Shown: positions 1 through 15,000, counted from the first letter of the stretch. The stretch: DNA of 36,678 nt from Candidatus Omnitrophota bacterium (GCA_018818105.1 JAHISK010000128.1:1-36678), one strand, 5' to 3'. Notes: generated by a model not told the origin, from the sequence alone. A program made the numbers and translations.

Positions 1-3000
1 GTCACTCCCAAAAAGCATATTACCTGCACCTGCATAATCTTTTCTTTATAAAACGCCCAGAATATTATATTAAGGTTCCAAACTCGGTTAAATCCACGAA
101 GTATTTTATCCGCTTGTAAAGGCGACGATGACATCCCCCGCGCAAAAATCGCGGAAGACCCCCCCAAGAAATCGACAACCCCTTGTCTAAACTCCTCTAG
201 AATATCACTGTTGTCAAATTCCTTTCTATTTAACTTCGCGTATCTTACCCAAGCCACGTAAGCCGCGTAAAAATATTCATATCCTTTATCAAAGATAGTC
301 GCGATAATTTGTTTTTCTGACTCAATACCGTCGGATACAACCACATTAACCGTCTGCTTCGTTTCATTAAGCAACTTTTTAAACTTTTCACTAAACGGCT
401 CAAACCTCCCAGGAAAAGCATTTAGCACTTGCGACCAAAAAATAACAGCTAAATTAAAATTAGCCATACCGCTAAAATAATACGTTTTATCATGTTCAGG
501 ATTTATACGAACCGCCTCTTGGAAATGGGCTCTAGCATCATCATAGTCTCTTAATCGAAACTTAGCTAATCCCAGAAAATACTGAACTCTTTTATACCCC
601 GGGTTTATATCAACTACACGCCTAAATTGTTCAATCGCCGCCGTATATTTGCCGAGTTCGGCAAAACTCTTCCCGCTCTCATAAAGCTCATCAACCTCAT
701 CACCCGCGCCTACCGGGCTGGATATGATTTTTCCCATATCACGCGCGGTAATACCTCTTTTCACCGGAGAAGAAACAGAAGCGGGCGGCGCGTTAATTAA
801 ATTATCAGTTACTGCCACCCGCGCCGGAGAAGCGGAATAATATAGCGGATCAATTAAAAACATAAGAAATAAACTAAAACCGTCCTCATATTCCATACTT
901 TTCACCAAAGGAGAAGAATTAAGTATTGTGTCCCCTGAACTTACATCATACTTTCTAGAGTGGAGGTCTGACCCTGTTATTTCTAAAAGGGCCTGCATCG
1001 TTACCCATTTCAAGGGCTGCCCCTGTTTTTCCTCGTCGTTATTCATGCTTTCCGTTATCTTGACACATATGGCAATAAATGGTATATTTAGCTTAGAAAA
1101 AAGGAGGAAAAGTCTATGTCTACTAAAGTTACGTTGGAACTGGATATTCAAAAAGCTAAAAACCTCATAAAACAGATGTCTCTTGCCGATAAAATTAAAC
1201 TTTTGAAAGAACTTAATAGGGAAACATGGGGCAAACGTATCGACGAAATTATTAAAAATATCGATCTTCGCCGTAAAAAGTATAAAGTTTCCGCTAAAGA
1301 AATATCTAAAACCATTAAAGAATCCCAAAAAGAATTTCATGCTCGCCGTTATTGATACAAATGTAATAATTTCAGGATTATTAACTAAAGGATCCTGCCG
1401 AAGATTATTGTTATCCCTCAAAAATAAAGATTTCACTCTTGTTATAAACGATATAATTTTCAAAGAGATAGAATTTGTTTTAGCGAGAGAAAAATTATCT
1501 TTACTAATAAATAAAGCGGAAAAAGAAGATATTTTATCCTTTATAAAATCACAAGCTTTATTTTTTAAACCAAAAACAAAAATAAATATCTGCCGAGACA
1601 GGAAAGACAACATAATTTTAGAAACCGCCATAGAAGCCAAAGCGGATATTATCGTAAGCGGAGATAAAGATTTAACAATTCTTAAAAATTTCCGAAAAAT
1701 TCCTATTATTACCCCTAAACAATTCTTAGAATACCTAAAGAAATAAAGACTTCTCCTATCCTCAACTGTTGCCTGAAAAACTTTTCCTTCATTGCAGGGT
1801 AAAAGGGCCTGCAACGTTACACATTTCAAGGGCTGACCCTGTCTCTGTCCGTTAGAGCCTTCCACCTGCTCAGCAAAAATGATAATAGTATCCACATCGC
1901 TTAAATCAACAGAAACGCCCCTGCCCCAACTGCCATAAATAATCACGCCCTTAATATTCTTGCCGTCGTTGTTGCAAAACTTTATATTATTATCTATCTC
2001 CGTTTTGATCTTCTCCCAGCTTCTCGTTCGATCACCGTCAAAAGCCTTTATGCCTGAAAGAGTAACCTCCCTACCCTGCAAATAAGCGTCTTTCATATTT
2101 TGATTTAAAAAACATTTCATACTTTCATAATCTAATTTTTCATCCGGGAACCTCTGCCTCATATCTTTGAACAAGTTATCTATCGCGATATCTGCCCCCT
2201 TAAAAACCGCGCGGGCTAAAGCGGCACTTTCAAACGTTTCGGAATTAAGTAACCTCGCAAAAATATTATTTAAATCAGGTAGGACTCGCACAATATTAAA
2301 ATTTGAGGCTACCCTATATCTAAAAGTACTACAAAACCTAAAAGAAATAGAATCAAGAACAAAAGCTCTGACGAAACGAACATCTCTTATTTTTTCCGCG
2401 ATACTTGAAAGAGGAGAACTTATTACAGAGATAACAGGGTCAGACATCCACTGAGGTATGTGACTTGAAATTCCACCATACTTTCTAAAGGGGAGGTCTG
2501 ACCCTGTTATTTCAAAAAAGTAACTCTTGAAGAAATCGGAATTGGCATATCGACTTTTAAGGTATCCCTTGTCAAGATTACAGACCTGCCCCCTTCCTTT
2601 AAAAAAATCCTTCCCCTCAACGTCACAAAGCTTTTCTTGACGGGTTGAAGAAGATGAAACAGACTTCTCTGCTAACAGCGGACTATCTATTTTTTGAAGC
2701 TCTTTGTTTATCGTCCAAAATATATCTGCATATACCAAAAAACCTCCCGAAGAAGGGAGAATTTGATGAATTTTCGGTAAAAATACCTCAAAAATTATTG
2801 TTCCCTCAAATGAACTTTGTTTAATATTTAATTCTGTTACATCTGGGCTTCGCTTCAAATTAATTATGACCTTAACCTTTCCTACTTTTGTGCATACACT
2901 TTTAATATTTCTGGAAACATTATTTTTCCCATTTGCGCCGCGCAACAAAACTTTTGATTTAGATAAATATGCTGAACCAGCAAATAATTCGTTTCCTATT

Positions 3001-6000
3001 CTAAATTCTCTAACTATATCTCCGCCTGAACTCCCCCATAAAAGCTTATATTCTTCAGCTAGTATTACCGCAAAAGTTGTCTTACCAACCATACTATCAC
3101 CAAATAATTCCCATACATTCCCTTGAGAATCAAATAAAATTTCACATACGCCTACTAACATATAATCTTCTATACTATCTATAAACCCTGAATACTTTTC
3201 CTTAAATATTTGTATTTGATTCAACCCATCCTTATCTCCCCTAAATTCATAAACTATATCCATATAAGAATCCCTTATATCTATACTATTTAGAATACAA
3301 TATTCATAAATTTTATTAAACGCTTTAATAAAATCTTCTAAGATAACTGGGGATGAATTCACATTAACTAAACCAAAAATCATTTTACATTTCAAGGGCT
3401 GACCCTGTATTTTTGGAGATAAATCCAAGGCCGGCGAACTGGAACCGGTGGAATATAGCGGGGCAACAAAATTATCCTTGACAACTTTTTCCTTCTGACT
3501 TAGGATAGTATCTGCCATGAAAGATAAGAAACCTAAAGCAAAAACCCTCAAAAAATCCCCAAAATTTTCTAAAGATAGAGAATTTGCGGTAATCCTTGAG
3601 AAAGTATATGGCGGAATTAAATTGTTATCTGAAGGACAACAAGATCTCAGAGGTAAATTTAGCATGTTATTTACTGAATTCGGTAAACAAAAAGAAGAAA
3701 TTACACTAATAAATTTAAAATTAACTAGAATAACCGGTAAGATAAATGAAATGGATGGCAAGATAACTGAAATGGGCGCTGATATCAAAGAAATAAAAAT
3801 TACTATAAAATCCCACGATATCCGATTAACCCATCTCGAAACCGTTAAATAAACTGACGCCGCCTGCCCGCCGGCGTCAATGAAGAGAACAAAATACAAC
3901 ACGTCCTCTACTCCCTCACCATTAATCGTATTAATACCCTTAGCCGTCCATCTTGTTTTAAAAATCATTTTCATTATATCAGTTACTGCCACCCGCGCCG
4001 GAGAAGCGGAATAATATAGCGGATCAATTAAAAACATAAGAAATAAACTAAAACCGTCCTCATCTTCCATACTTTTCACCAAAGGAGAAGAATTAAGTAT
4101 TGTGTCCCCGGAACTTTCCGAACTTGCAACCAAAGACCCACTCAAAACCCCCCGTATTTCCTGACCACTTATCACCGCGTAGGTGATAAGTGGGTTGATA
4201 ATACGCGGGTTATTGTGACTTCCCGTGAAAACAACTCCGGACACACCGTTTATCGGGAAAGCGACATGCTCAGCGTGCTCGGAATTATTAGTAGTTTTAC
4301 ATTCAAAAATTATTTGGGGATAAAATGATCTCAAAAAGAATTTGCTGATTTGATCGGAAAGAATCGCGGCAAGAACGATACCCGCGAATAGGTAAATCTT
4401 AAATATTTCTCCCCTCTCTGTCCCCGCACGAATCAAACCGGCTAAAGCAATATATTCTGTGAAAAGATTAACCGATTCAACAAAAACAGCAGGGTCAAAA
4501 ACAGCAGGGTCAGCCCTTGCAAAAACAGCAGGGTCAGCCCTTGCAAAAACAGCAGGGTCAGCCCTTGAATTGTGAAATAATGAAACAAAAACCGGCGGGG
4601 CATGCGGCCATACAGAAAATTCAACCGCTAATATTTTCGCCGGCGAGCTAGATAAATCAGGGCCGTCCCCATTTTTCCCCATATTCTGAAGGCTCAAGCG
4701 AGATGATAAATGCTGTAAAACCCTCCTGGTGAAACTACTATTCATAAAAACATCATACTTTTCTCCTTTAACCATAAAATGAATAACCCATGCATAATCA
4801 TTGCTGTCTTTTATGTCTTCTCTGTATTCGTGGCCTTTATAAACACACTCCCCACCTTCTACACGCAATACTTCTCGTAACAATCGCATAGCAGTTCTCA
4901 TGGGCATCTGAACAGTTGAATCTTTTTCTATGAGATACTCTTTTGCCCGCTTTCCGTAATCAGTCTTTGCCTTAGACAAATCAACGATAAACCTTGCCAT
5001 ATTATAGCCGGCTTGATTTAGATGCTGTAATGGTGCCATTACCTTAAGGCTCTTCTCATGTATAAATAACTCTTCTTTGTCGGAATAGGCAAAATGAAAC
5101 ATCTCATGAACACAAACATAGCTCACTATGAAATCTATATTTTTTTCTTCTCTAGGGATTTTTTCATTTATCAAAACCACACCTAAACCCAAAACCGCCC
5201 TTCCCATGCTATTTTTCGGTAATTCATCAGTTATCACTATATGCCTTAAATACTTGCCACTCAATTCTGTTAAAACATTTCCTATCTGTTCATCTTGTCT
5301 TTGTAACGACCTCAGAGCAGAAATAATTCTTTCCTGAAGGGGCAAAGTCTGGTAATATTTTTGTAAATAGCGCTCATAATTAAAATTATAAAAAACCGGA
5401 CCGCTTATCCAATTCTTCTTACATTTTTTAAATAACTCCTCACTAAGAGGAGCAAAAAAATGACGATAGCTATAACCATCCTGTTGCTGTTTTGCCTGGG
5501 ATAAACATTCTTTACCTGGCAGCATTGTTAAATGGGCTTTTTGTTGTGCCTTTGCGGCGACGGACTGTCTCCTTAACAATGCTACATGGTATTGTTTTGA
5601 AGATAGTAAACTCCCGCAACCAACTAATAACGTCAAAATTAAAAGAAGGAATATAGTTGTTTTGGCCAAACTAGCAAAGATTCTGCTCATGGGCGGAGCA
5701 TGAGAAAAAATTGAAAGGCCATGTAATGAGGAGAGGGTAACAGGGTCAGACTTTGAAATGGGAATTGAAAAATATAAGCATGGCTTACAAATAAAAACAT
5801 CGACATCTTTTCCCATTTCAAGGTCTGACCCTGTTTTTTCTGCTATTTCTCCAATGGTCAACGGTTGGACAAGATAATAATCCCTTGAAATATTTGATTC
5901 CATACATGAAGATGACTGAAGCTCCTTTATACTTTCCTCGTTTGAGGAAAATTTCCCAGTTTTCCCGCGCCTCTCAAATAAATTTAAACAATAGCCGTAA

Positions 6001-9000
6001 TTGGAAAAGGTTTTAGCATATTTTTGATAAACAACACCTCCCAAAGCCTTTTCCATAGCCGCATCAACAACTCTACTATTACCCTCTTCTCTAGGAACAT
6101 AGTTAAGATGCCAAGAAAATCCGCCAATACCCATATTAATCTGTTCTATGAACTTTCGTAAGTCCTGTTTTACTGAATTCCTACGGCTTTGGAAAAAGTC
6201 AAAAATCCTCTCCATCTCCCTACAGTCATAACAATGGCCAGACAAAAGCAAACACAAGCGGCTTTTAACCTCTTCCATATTTAAAGCCATGTAATCCTTA
6301 AAAAACAACCGCAATTCATCATAATCAATAGCATCAAAAATATCGTTAGGCCTAACCAGATTAATATGATAATCAGCTATATTAAAAAAATTAACCAGAA
6401 AATAGAAACTAAACAAATCTATGTCTTTCATAATTTCATGAAAGCATTGATCATCATCAAACCCAATAATTGCCCCGCAATTATCCGGGAAACGTGAAAC
6501 CACTCCAATACTAGGCCATAAATGACTAAAATTACCAACATGAAAATCCCATTTTCCCGTGACAAAAGCAAAAGCGAATAACCTCGTAAAAGAAGCTTCG
6601 AAAGTTGATTGATAAATAGCAGAGTCATCTGACCGGTAATCCTGCGCCTGCCTCCTCAAATAGATCGTATCATAGTTTTTAATTCCGCAAATCTCTCCTA
6701 AAACCTTCTGTTCCTTTGGAATCGGCAAGATAAAATCACACACATTAACCTTTAGCATCCGGGCAAGAACAAACGCAACCGCCTCTCGAAAATAAACATT
6801 CTTACTCGGATATAACGAATTCCACCTGAGTCCGAAATCAAGCGGCGGCGATTCATTCTTACAAAAATATATAAACCGGTCATCCGTTACTAGTCGTTCA
6901 ATATATGTATCGCGGCCGGTTTGCGTAAGAAGTTTCCGCGTATCCGGATAGGGATAAATCTTTCTATACTTAATTATATTTTCACCAGAACCGGGCAAGC
7001 AGGCAGGTGAACTGCTTTTCTGTATTGGAATTACTAATGATATAGCTGTAGTAACTCTTCCTTTTTTTTCTACTTGCATAGTCATACCTAATTCTTCCGC
7101 AACTCTTTCAGCGATCATATATTTGATGCCTGGATAAGAAATCCTTGACGGCAGCAGAAAAAGGCGGTTCCCGCTTATCTTAATTACTACATTCTCCTCT
7201 CTCTTTAAAGATAATATCGTGAATGCTAAATTATATCTAGCCGCCTGCGGGAATAAAATATTAATCAAAATAAAAGCTACTTCATAGGGAACAGCCTCCA
7301 CGAAAAGTGAACTCCTAAAAAAATCTTTTTTGATTTTATGTTCAAAACGATTTTCATTAAATCGAGAAAACAAAAAATTAATAATTTTCGACACCACATC
7401 ATTTATATCTATATTTTTTCTTTTTTCATCTAAAAACAACTCTATTCCATCACAATAATTCATGGCATCTTCAATACCTACTCGTAAAATATTATATTCA
7501 CGGCCATTTTCCGGCAGTTGGTTCAGGAATTCATCCATTATATTTTTTTGCGACCTTATAAAACTGACGATCGCCTCAAAAAAAACGGTAGTTTCTTCTT
7601 TTAACTTGATATCTTTAAAAAAATCGTCATACATAGAATCTAATGTTTTGCATCGCGGTTTAATCTTCTCTTCATAATACGTCATCATTCCTTCATATTT
7701 CCTAAAATATAGCGTTGGATCACAATAACGAGATAGTAAATATTTAAAATAATCTTCGGCAAATATTTTAAATAAAAATCTTTTATCTACATTTTTTATC
7801 GATGAAGAGACTTTCGAAGAAGAAGTTGAAAAATCAATTTTAAAAGATACCTCATTTATTCTACTGCCTCCGTTTTTTTCTATCTTCTGCGCGGTAATTA
7901 TAATTCCCCCGTTACTCGGCCAACCAGCCCTAACAAACACTTCAAAATTCTCAGACCTGACAAGAAAACCTATACTTATATCACTAATAGTTAGCTCCAT
8001 TTCCTCGCCAAAGAAAACCGCCCTAAGGCAGTTTCCTTTATCATACGTCCGCGTCACTCCTGTCCCATTCAACACCCGCCACCCCCATGGAGGAATACTT
8101 ACCGCTTCTTTCATAAAAAGAGAATCCACTCGGGCTATACGATCCAAGAAAGAAAAAATCACCTTCTCTTCTCGCATTATACCTGTCAAAATTTCTCTTA
8201 TATCTCCACGATGCTTTGTCCAATTCTCCTCACTTATATAATTTTTTAAACATACGAGTTTTTCAAAAAGCATTAAAATATCAACCTTTATATTTCGAAA
8301 AAACGGATTTTTCTTTATTGCCAACAACACTTCAAAAAAATAAGGGTCAATCGCCTCTAATTTTAAAGCGAGTGGATTTTCTTCATCCGCTAACGGAACA
8401 TCGACTAATTCCTCGTTCCCAATAATAACCTCCTGATTCTGACCTTTCGCGGATACAACATCTTTATTTTCTTTCAATAATTCATTAAAAAAATCCACGC
8501 ATTTTTTTATTACCTCCCAAGAATTTTTTTCCAGCGGCAAATTTAAAATAGCGTTCAAAAAAGATACCCGTTCTTCCCACAATTCGGTTAAATCTTGCCT
8601 TTCCATCGTCGCGTTCGAACGCTTGACTTCCCTTTTATACCTAGACACTATTTCCTCAACACAAGTATTCAAGCATTCGTTCAAAGAATCAAAACCCGCT
8701 TGGCTTAACTGTAACCTATCTTTATCTTCTTCCTTCCCCGCGAACCACTCCTGAAAATACTTCATCGCGGCAAAGTAATCTCCTCGATAATAAGCCTTAA
8801 CCCCTAATTGTAATATTTTTAATTGGGCAATATACTTTTTCACCGATACCGGAGAAGATAAATATCCTTTATTCGAAAGTGGAGGCCTGACCCTACTATT
8901 TTGCATCAGCAAAACATCATAAAGAATCATAAAAGCAACATACCAGTTTCCTAAAGAGACCAAACTCAAAAATATCAACATCTCACCAAAATAAATAGGA

Positions 9001-12000
9001 TGCCTCACATACCGGTAGAAACCTTCAATGCGAAGTGGCCCTTCATGAAGCTCGCCTAAAGGAATTTTGCGATACACTCGCCAGACGATCAAAGAACCAA
9101 ACAGACCAAAAGGTAAAAACAATATATGGCGTTTCCAGCAAAGAGGCTTACAAACCCAGCCAGCCAAGTGGCCCGCAACCCAAATCTCAGGAACAATACG
9201 GCTCAATGACTTTTCATCGGGTTTAATGAAATGAAATATCTTATGTTTTAACCATTTCACATCCCCTTTCTTAAGAAAACTCCTGAATCGCTTAATCAAA
9301 GCTATCTTAAAAATCGGTGAAGATGTTTTTGTCTTATGCAATACTTTCGCAATATAAAGGGTTGGTTTTTGGATTGGGTTTTGTCTGAGTTGGCTGCTCC
9401 TGAAGAATTCAAGAAGCTGGAAGGCATCAAAAAAGTAAGCCTCTCCCTTAGAATCACGAACCTTGACCATCCATAGCCTCAAACCCGACCTCACCTCCTG
9501 CTCAACCTGTATCACTTGGCTAAAGCGGTTAAAGATTATCTCCTTATATGCTGCCACCGGACTTGAAATCATCCTCATATCCCAATCATCCAGAGGTGAG
9601 GAAACTTTTTTACTCAGATACTCCCGGTAACAACGACGATGAAAAACTACGATACGATTTTTAAGAACCTTTATTGCATAATCACTAGAAAGAATATATT
9701 CCCCGCTGACAAAAAACATCCCTTGTAGTATCCAATCATTAATAAGCTCTTGCCTATTGGCTAATTCTTGAAGACGCTGATACAAAGCAGGGCTGGTCCT
9801 TGACCGGCCCTGAGGATTTTTCAAGAAAACCTTTATCTCCTGCCCAAACCGATCGGTGATTTTTCCATCTTCGCAGGCTAAAAACACAGTATCTTTAAAA
9901 TTTTGCGCGTAGCCCTTAAAAACAAACCTGTAATAAGGCTCATTCATCAGCGATCCGCCTAAATATATCTCTATGTCAATATCCGGACGATTCAACAACT
10001 GCGCCAGATCTTTTTTCTTAATTTCAGGCTTACCTCCATCACGCATGATCGCATTGATAAGCGCCGCATTAGCATCATCCGAAACTAACACTTTTCCCCA
10101 AACGACTTGATTAAAACTAAATTTTTGTTGTTCATACACATACCAAAACACTACGTTTGATAAAGAGTGCTCTAGACTATATCCTATTTTTGGATTAAGG
10201 TAATCAGGAAATATCTCTAAATGGGTGAAAATAAGTACGCTACCTTCTGTGCGGCAATGGCACTCACCAATTAGCATCCCGCCTTGCGAAAGCCTGACAC
10301 AAGACAAACCGCTACCCGTTTTACACACAAACTCCAAATCATAAACATCTTCGCCTGATTGCGTTATAACCCTTAATTCGCCCTCGCAAATAGAAAACCG
10401 GCATACTGGTCCAAAATTAAAGATGGAAATCTTATTACCACGCTCTTTCTTCGCGCAAAAAATCATCTTATGCTTAAAAAACCTAAAGGCAAGGAGCCTG
10501 TCCGCATAAGGCAACTCTGTAAGAGAAATTTTATTTTTACTTAGTGTATCCAAAAAGTATTGCCTGAATAAATCGATAGCTTTCTCACTCAACCCTTCTG
10601 CTAAAGCAAGACAACAAGCCATTTCATAAGCGTAAGGACTCTCAAAAATATTCGCAACCGTAAGCCCTGCCTTTTTCAATTGGCCCCTCAATTCCTTTGA
10701 TACAGTTTCCCGGACGCGCTTAAACTCATTCCTATCCTTAAAAGGTTTCGAATGCTTACGGGAAACAAACATGACCTCCATAACATCCTCTTTAGACTGC
10801 GAACCAATTTTTGCCCCATACAAGCGATATAACGCCATTAAATCCGACAAATTCACATCCAGACTCCAATCACCGCTAAAATATTCGATATTCGGAAAAA
10901 AAAATTTCTTAAAACACATCTCAATAAAATTCTTAAGACGCTTTTCTTCTGGCCATGTAAGATTTCCTTCCCCTTCTGTTTCTTTAATCCTGTTTATAAA
11001 ACCCTTATAAAAAGTTCCAATGGCCATCGTGACAATATCTTCCATAAACCTCTGAGACATTTTGCCATCCTTAAAAATAGTGGCGATCTTTTTAAGTATC
11101 CGCGAGGAACCAAACTCCATTAAATCTCTCCATACACGCCCGGCATCTACCGGTGTATCAAGCCATAAAAGCTCAGCCACTTTCAACGCGTTCTGTGTTT
11201 CTAAAAGCCTCTTCTCCATAAAATCAACATCAAATCCTTTAATCCTTTCTTCAATCTTACGTAAAGCAACCATCGCCGGTTCCCCTCCAATGACGCCTAA
11301 AAGCTGTATCGCCAAAAGATCCGCATTAGAGCCAAGCCCCTCATTTTCGTAATAAAAATCCTTCAAAACTTTTACCAGAAAATCATAAAGCGAGCTTTCC
11401 TGAGCTATCACAGCAAAAAGTACCTGTTGAAGTCCGGTCATAAGGCTTCCCTGTTCAAAAAATACTTCCTGAGCGGCACAATGCATAATAGTTTTAATTA
11501 TATCCCGCCTTCTCGCCTCCCCTTTATTCCACAAAAAGTTCTTTGCCAATTCCAAAACGGCTTTTTTTCTCATACCTTCTTTACGAGAAACAATTTCATA
11601 CAAAAACATACAAATTTGCGCTTCTAAAGAATATCTACAGGCCACCGGAGGAAGATTTCCTGAAAGCTTAACGATATGCTGCAACGGTACCAATAAAAAC
11701 TTTTCTCCTCCAGCCATTGTTATTTGGTTAGGCATGCCAGTGCCTGTTTTAATAGAAACCAATGAATTCCTATCCAAAGAAGTATCCGGCGGGGAAAGAA
11801 GTTTAACAATAACACTGCCATCTGCTTGTTCGTCACACTGAATCTCAAGCTCCAACCATCCAAGAAGAATACGCATATGGCCGCCTAATTCAGCCACATC
11901 TACTTTTACACTATTTAATCCTTCGGATGAAGAGCACAAGAACCGCAGACGAAAATATGGTAGAGGCCAGGCATCAATAATTTCTAATTCGGTTTCAATC

Positions 12001-15000
12001 CGCTCCAGCGACTGATACATCCGTCTATACGTCAAAATTGAAAACATCACCTTGCCGACAAAAATCCTGAAATAATCCCACCAGTTAAGGTCTTTGGAGC
12101 TGATCAGCGTCTCAATTAATTCCGGATTCAGGCGCAAAAACGCGCGAATAGTCTGATACTGCACAAAAGGCAGATAAAAACACCGAACAAACCGCCCCTT
12201 GTCAGCCAGGCAGGCAGTTTTGATACTATTGATAAACAACCGCAGAAAAGATAAATTGAGGTTACCCTCCTCACGCACCACCTGACAATTACGCATCCCG
12301 GCAGCAACTAGAATATCCGCAGTCAAACGTAACCTCTTCTCAATCATGATCTCCGTATCTTCATTTACAACTTTCTCAACCAATTTTTGATAAGCCGCAT
12401 TCCTTACGTACAAAACATTGATTAATTCAGGATGATAGCCGAAAGCCGCAACAAACACCTCCATGAGATAAAAATAGCCAACCCCGTCTCTTGCTTCCCA
12501 TAACTCTGCTAATTTATCTTCCATTTCCAAAATAAGCTGTTTTCTTATATCAGCAAAAGTGTCTTTTAAATCCACGTTAGTTATTTTATCTATGACTACC
12601 GGTTTAACCAGATGAGCGGTAAACAAGAAGAGTCTACAAAAATTATCTACGTTCCCCTTGTCAAGCTGCGCAAAAGCGCTTCGCTTCAAGGTAGTAACGG
12701 CTTCAACATCATCACTACCTCGATTTACAAGAAATGCACTTATCTCCCGCGGTTCCATAAATTCTATAAAACTATTAATCCCAACGGCTTTCTCAAGCCC
12801 ACGACAAAACACATTCCTATCAAAACAAATACCCTTGCTATAATGAGAAGGCATATAAGATTTAAACATCTTTCTGCTATCTTCAAGGCGCGCAGAATGA
12901 ATATTATATAATCTGACAGCTAGCCGGTTTTCACCACCTTCCTGGCATGCTATATTAAATCTGATATCAAATCCTTCTAAGACCCTCCTGCTTTGGAGCC
13001 ATATCTCAACTAAAGCCTTAACCTCAGCCACATCAATCTGTTCCCGTGCTTCTTTATCATTCAGATTGTTCCTTTCTTTTAATAATTTTCTAGCCTCATC
13101 CCTGCTAAAACTCCTGGGTTCACCTCCATTAGGAGTAAAAATATTATCGGCCCAGTTAACACAAGGCTTGTCACTCGCGTCAGCCCAGCGCGGTCGAACG
13201 ATTCGATTCAACAAAAATCTTTTAAAAGATACCACACTTATTGGCGAAGAACAGCCCGATTTCAACCCTTTAAAAAGTGGCTGGCAAGCCTTTGGCTGAA
13301 ACAGCTGAGGCAATGCCGCCTCTAAAGGAGAACTTGTTTGCTCTTCCTGTCTTAAACACCCTCCGTTTCGACCCACATGAGCCTTCATCCAAATGGGGCT
13401 GGAAGCCATGTTTGTTTCAATAAGACCTACCACCTGTTTTTTTATTAAATCAAATTTTCTTTTCTGGCCTTCTAATAATCTAGTTGTTATAACAAAGGCT
13501 CCAAAAAGCGCCCGGGAAGTCCTCTCATCATTACCAAAATAGACAAAGCTCCTCCTGCCACTTTCAATAAGGACACACTTCGCTTCCCTATAAAGCTCAG
13601 TACTTAACCGTGTCCTTTGCTGAAGAGATAAATTCCAATAACCAGGCTTTTTAACTTTTTTGTAAAACGCAGAACTGATCGCGTAAATTTTTTCAAAATC
13701 AGCGGCTGATTCATATTTGGCCAGAAAATATTCAACAACATAATAAGCGGTCGCTTTTTGCTCAAAAGAATAAGCCTGCATCTTCTGCGACAACTCATAG
13801 GCAAAACAACCGAATTCCAGCAACCCCTTTTTGCCTTGAACCTCCCGAGCTACAAAAAGGACTATTTCTTTTTGTGAAGAATTAAGTGTTATCTCTAAAC
13901 AACCTTTACCTTGAGATGATCCATTCGGAATAACGTAGCGGGGAAAAAACTGCATGGAGAAACAAATCTTACAACATTCTTCATGAAAAAACTGCCCTAG
14001 CCGGCTCCTTATAAGTACAACAAAACGGTTTCGTTCTTCTTCATTACCTATATCCTGTAAATAACCTGATCCCTCTTGCGGATTTAACAAATCTATTAAC
14101 GGCCTTAAAAGACAATTCGGTGCTGTTGCGAAATACCCCAAAAGTGTCATCCCCGCGAAAGCGGGGATCCAAAACATTAATGGAATCAATGGATTCTGGA
14201 TTCCCGCTTTCGCGGGAATGACAGAAAACGTTATTTCGCAACAGCGCCAAGATAGAAAACAGAAAGAAATGCTATGGGCGATATCTCTTATAGATTTGGG
14301 AATGGAATACCCAAATTCTAAATCAGGATTTAACAACAGCGCCATAGACAAAAGAATTGCAGCTTTATCCATGCGGCCATCATCAAAACCCGATATGCCT
14401 CTATCATATTCTACCAAGACATTATTCACGTAATATTCTCCTAATATGTGCTTAAACCTCTCTATCATCTCTACATTCTTCTTTTGTTTGACCGGACTGG
14501 AAACTCGGCGGGAATTCGGTTTTCGGTCCAAAACAGGAGAAGCAGTCGGCATATTATTAACCAATACCTCCAGCGCGCCTTTTAATCTCTCATCACTGAA
14601 CTCCTCAACCGGAGAAGATTCCACATATATACTGCCTATAGAAAAATATATTTCTCCTAATAATCGCTGCACGCTTGCGAGATATTTACCTCCTCTCTCA
14701 TTTATATTCGCGAATTCAAGAACAATATTCACCACATTATCACTCAGTGCAATTTTCATTCTCTTACTTATAAGAAAATAAGCGTCCCATAAAATACTTT
14801 CGGCGGGTTCGAATAATTGGTTTAAAGAAACCTCAGTATTTCCATCAACACAACTAATCATTCTTTCAAATTCTTCTAACTTTTCTAACCCAGGTTTACT
14901 TTCCAAATCTTTTACCGGCGAAGAAACAAAAACATTTTGATTACATACTCTTAAAAGATTAGTTGGGGTAACAGGGTCAACCATTGAACTGACAACTGTA

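Noticed and set aside
4160-4370. Phosphohexomutase fragment (GVVFTGSHNNPRI)
   Set aside because: Only a short resemblance to the SHNP active-site loop; insufficient to call.
4481-4568. CRISPR array
   Set aside because: Direct 24-bp tandem units without spacers and no cas genes; in-frame coding tandem repeat.
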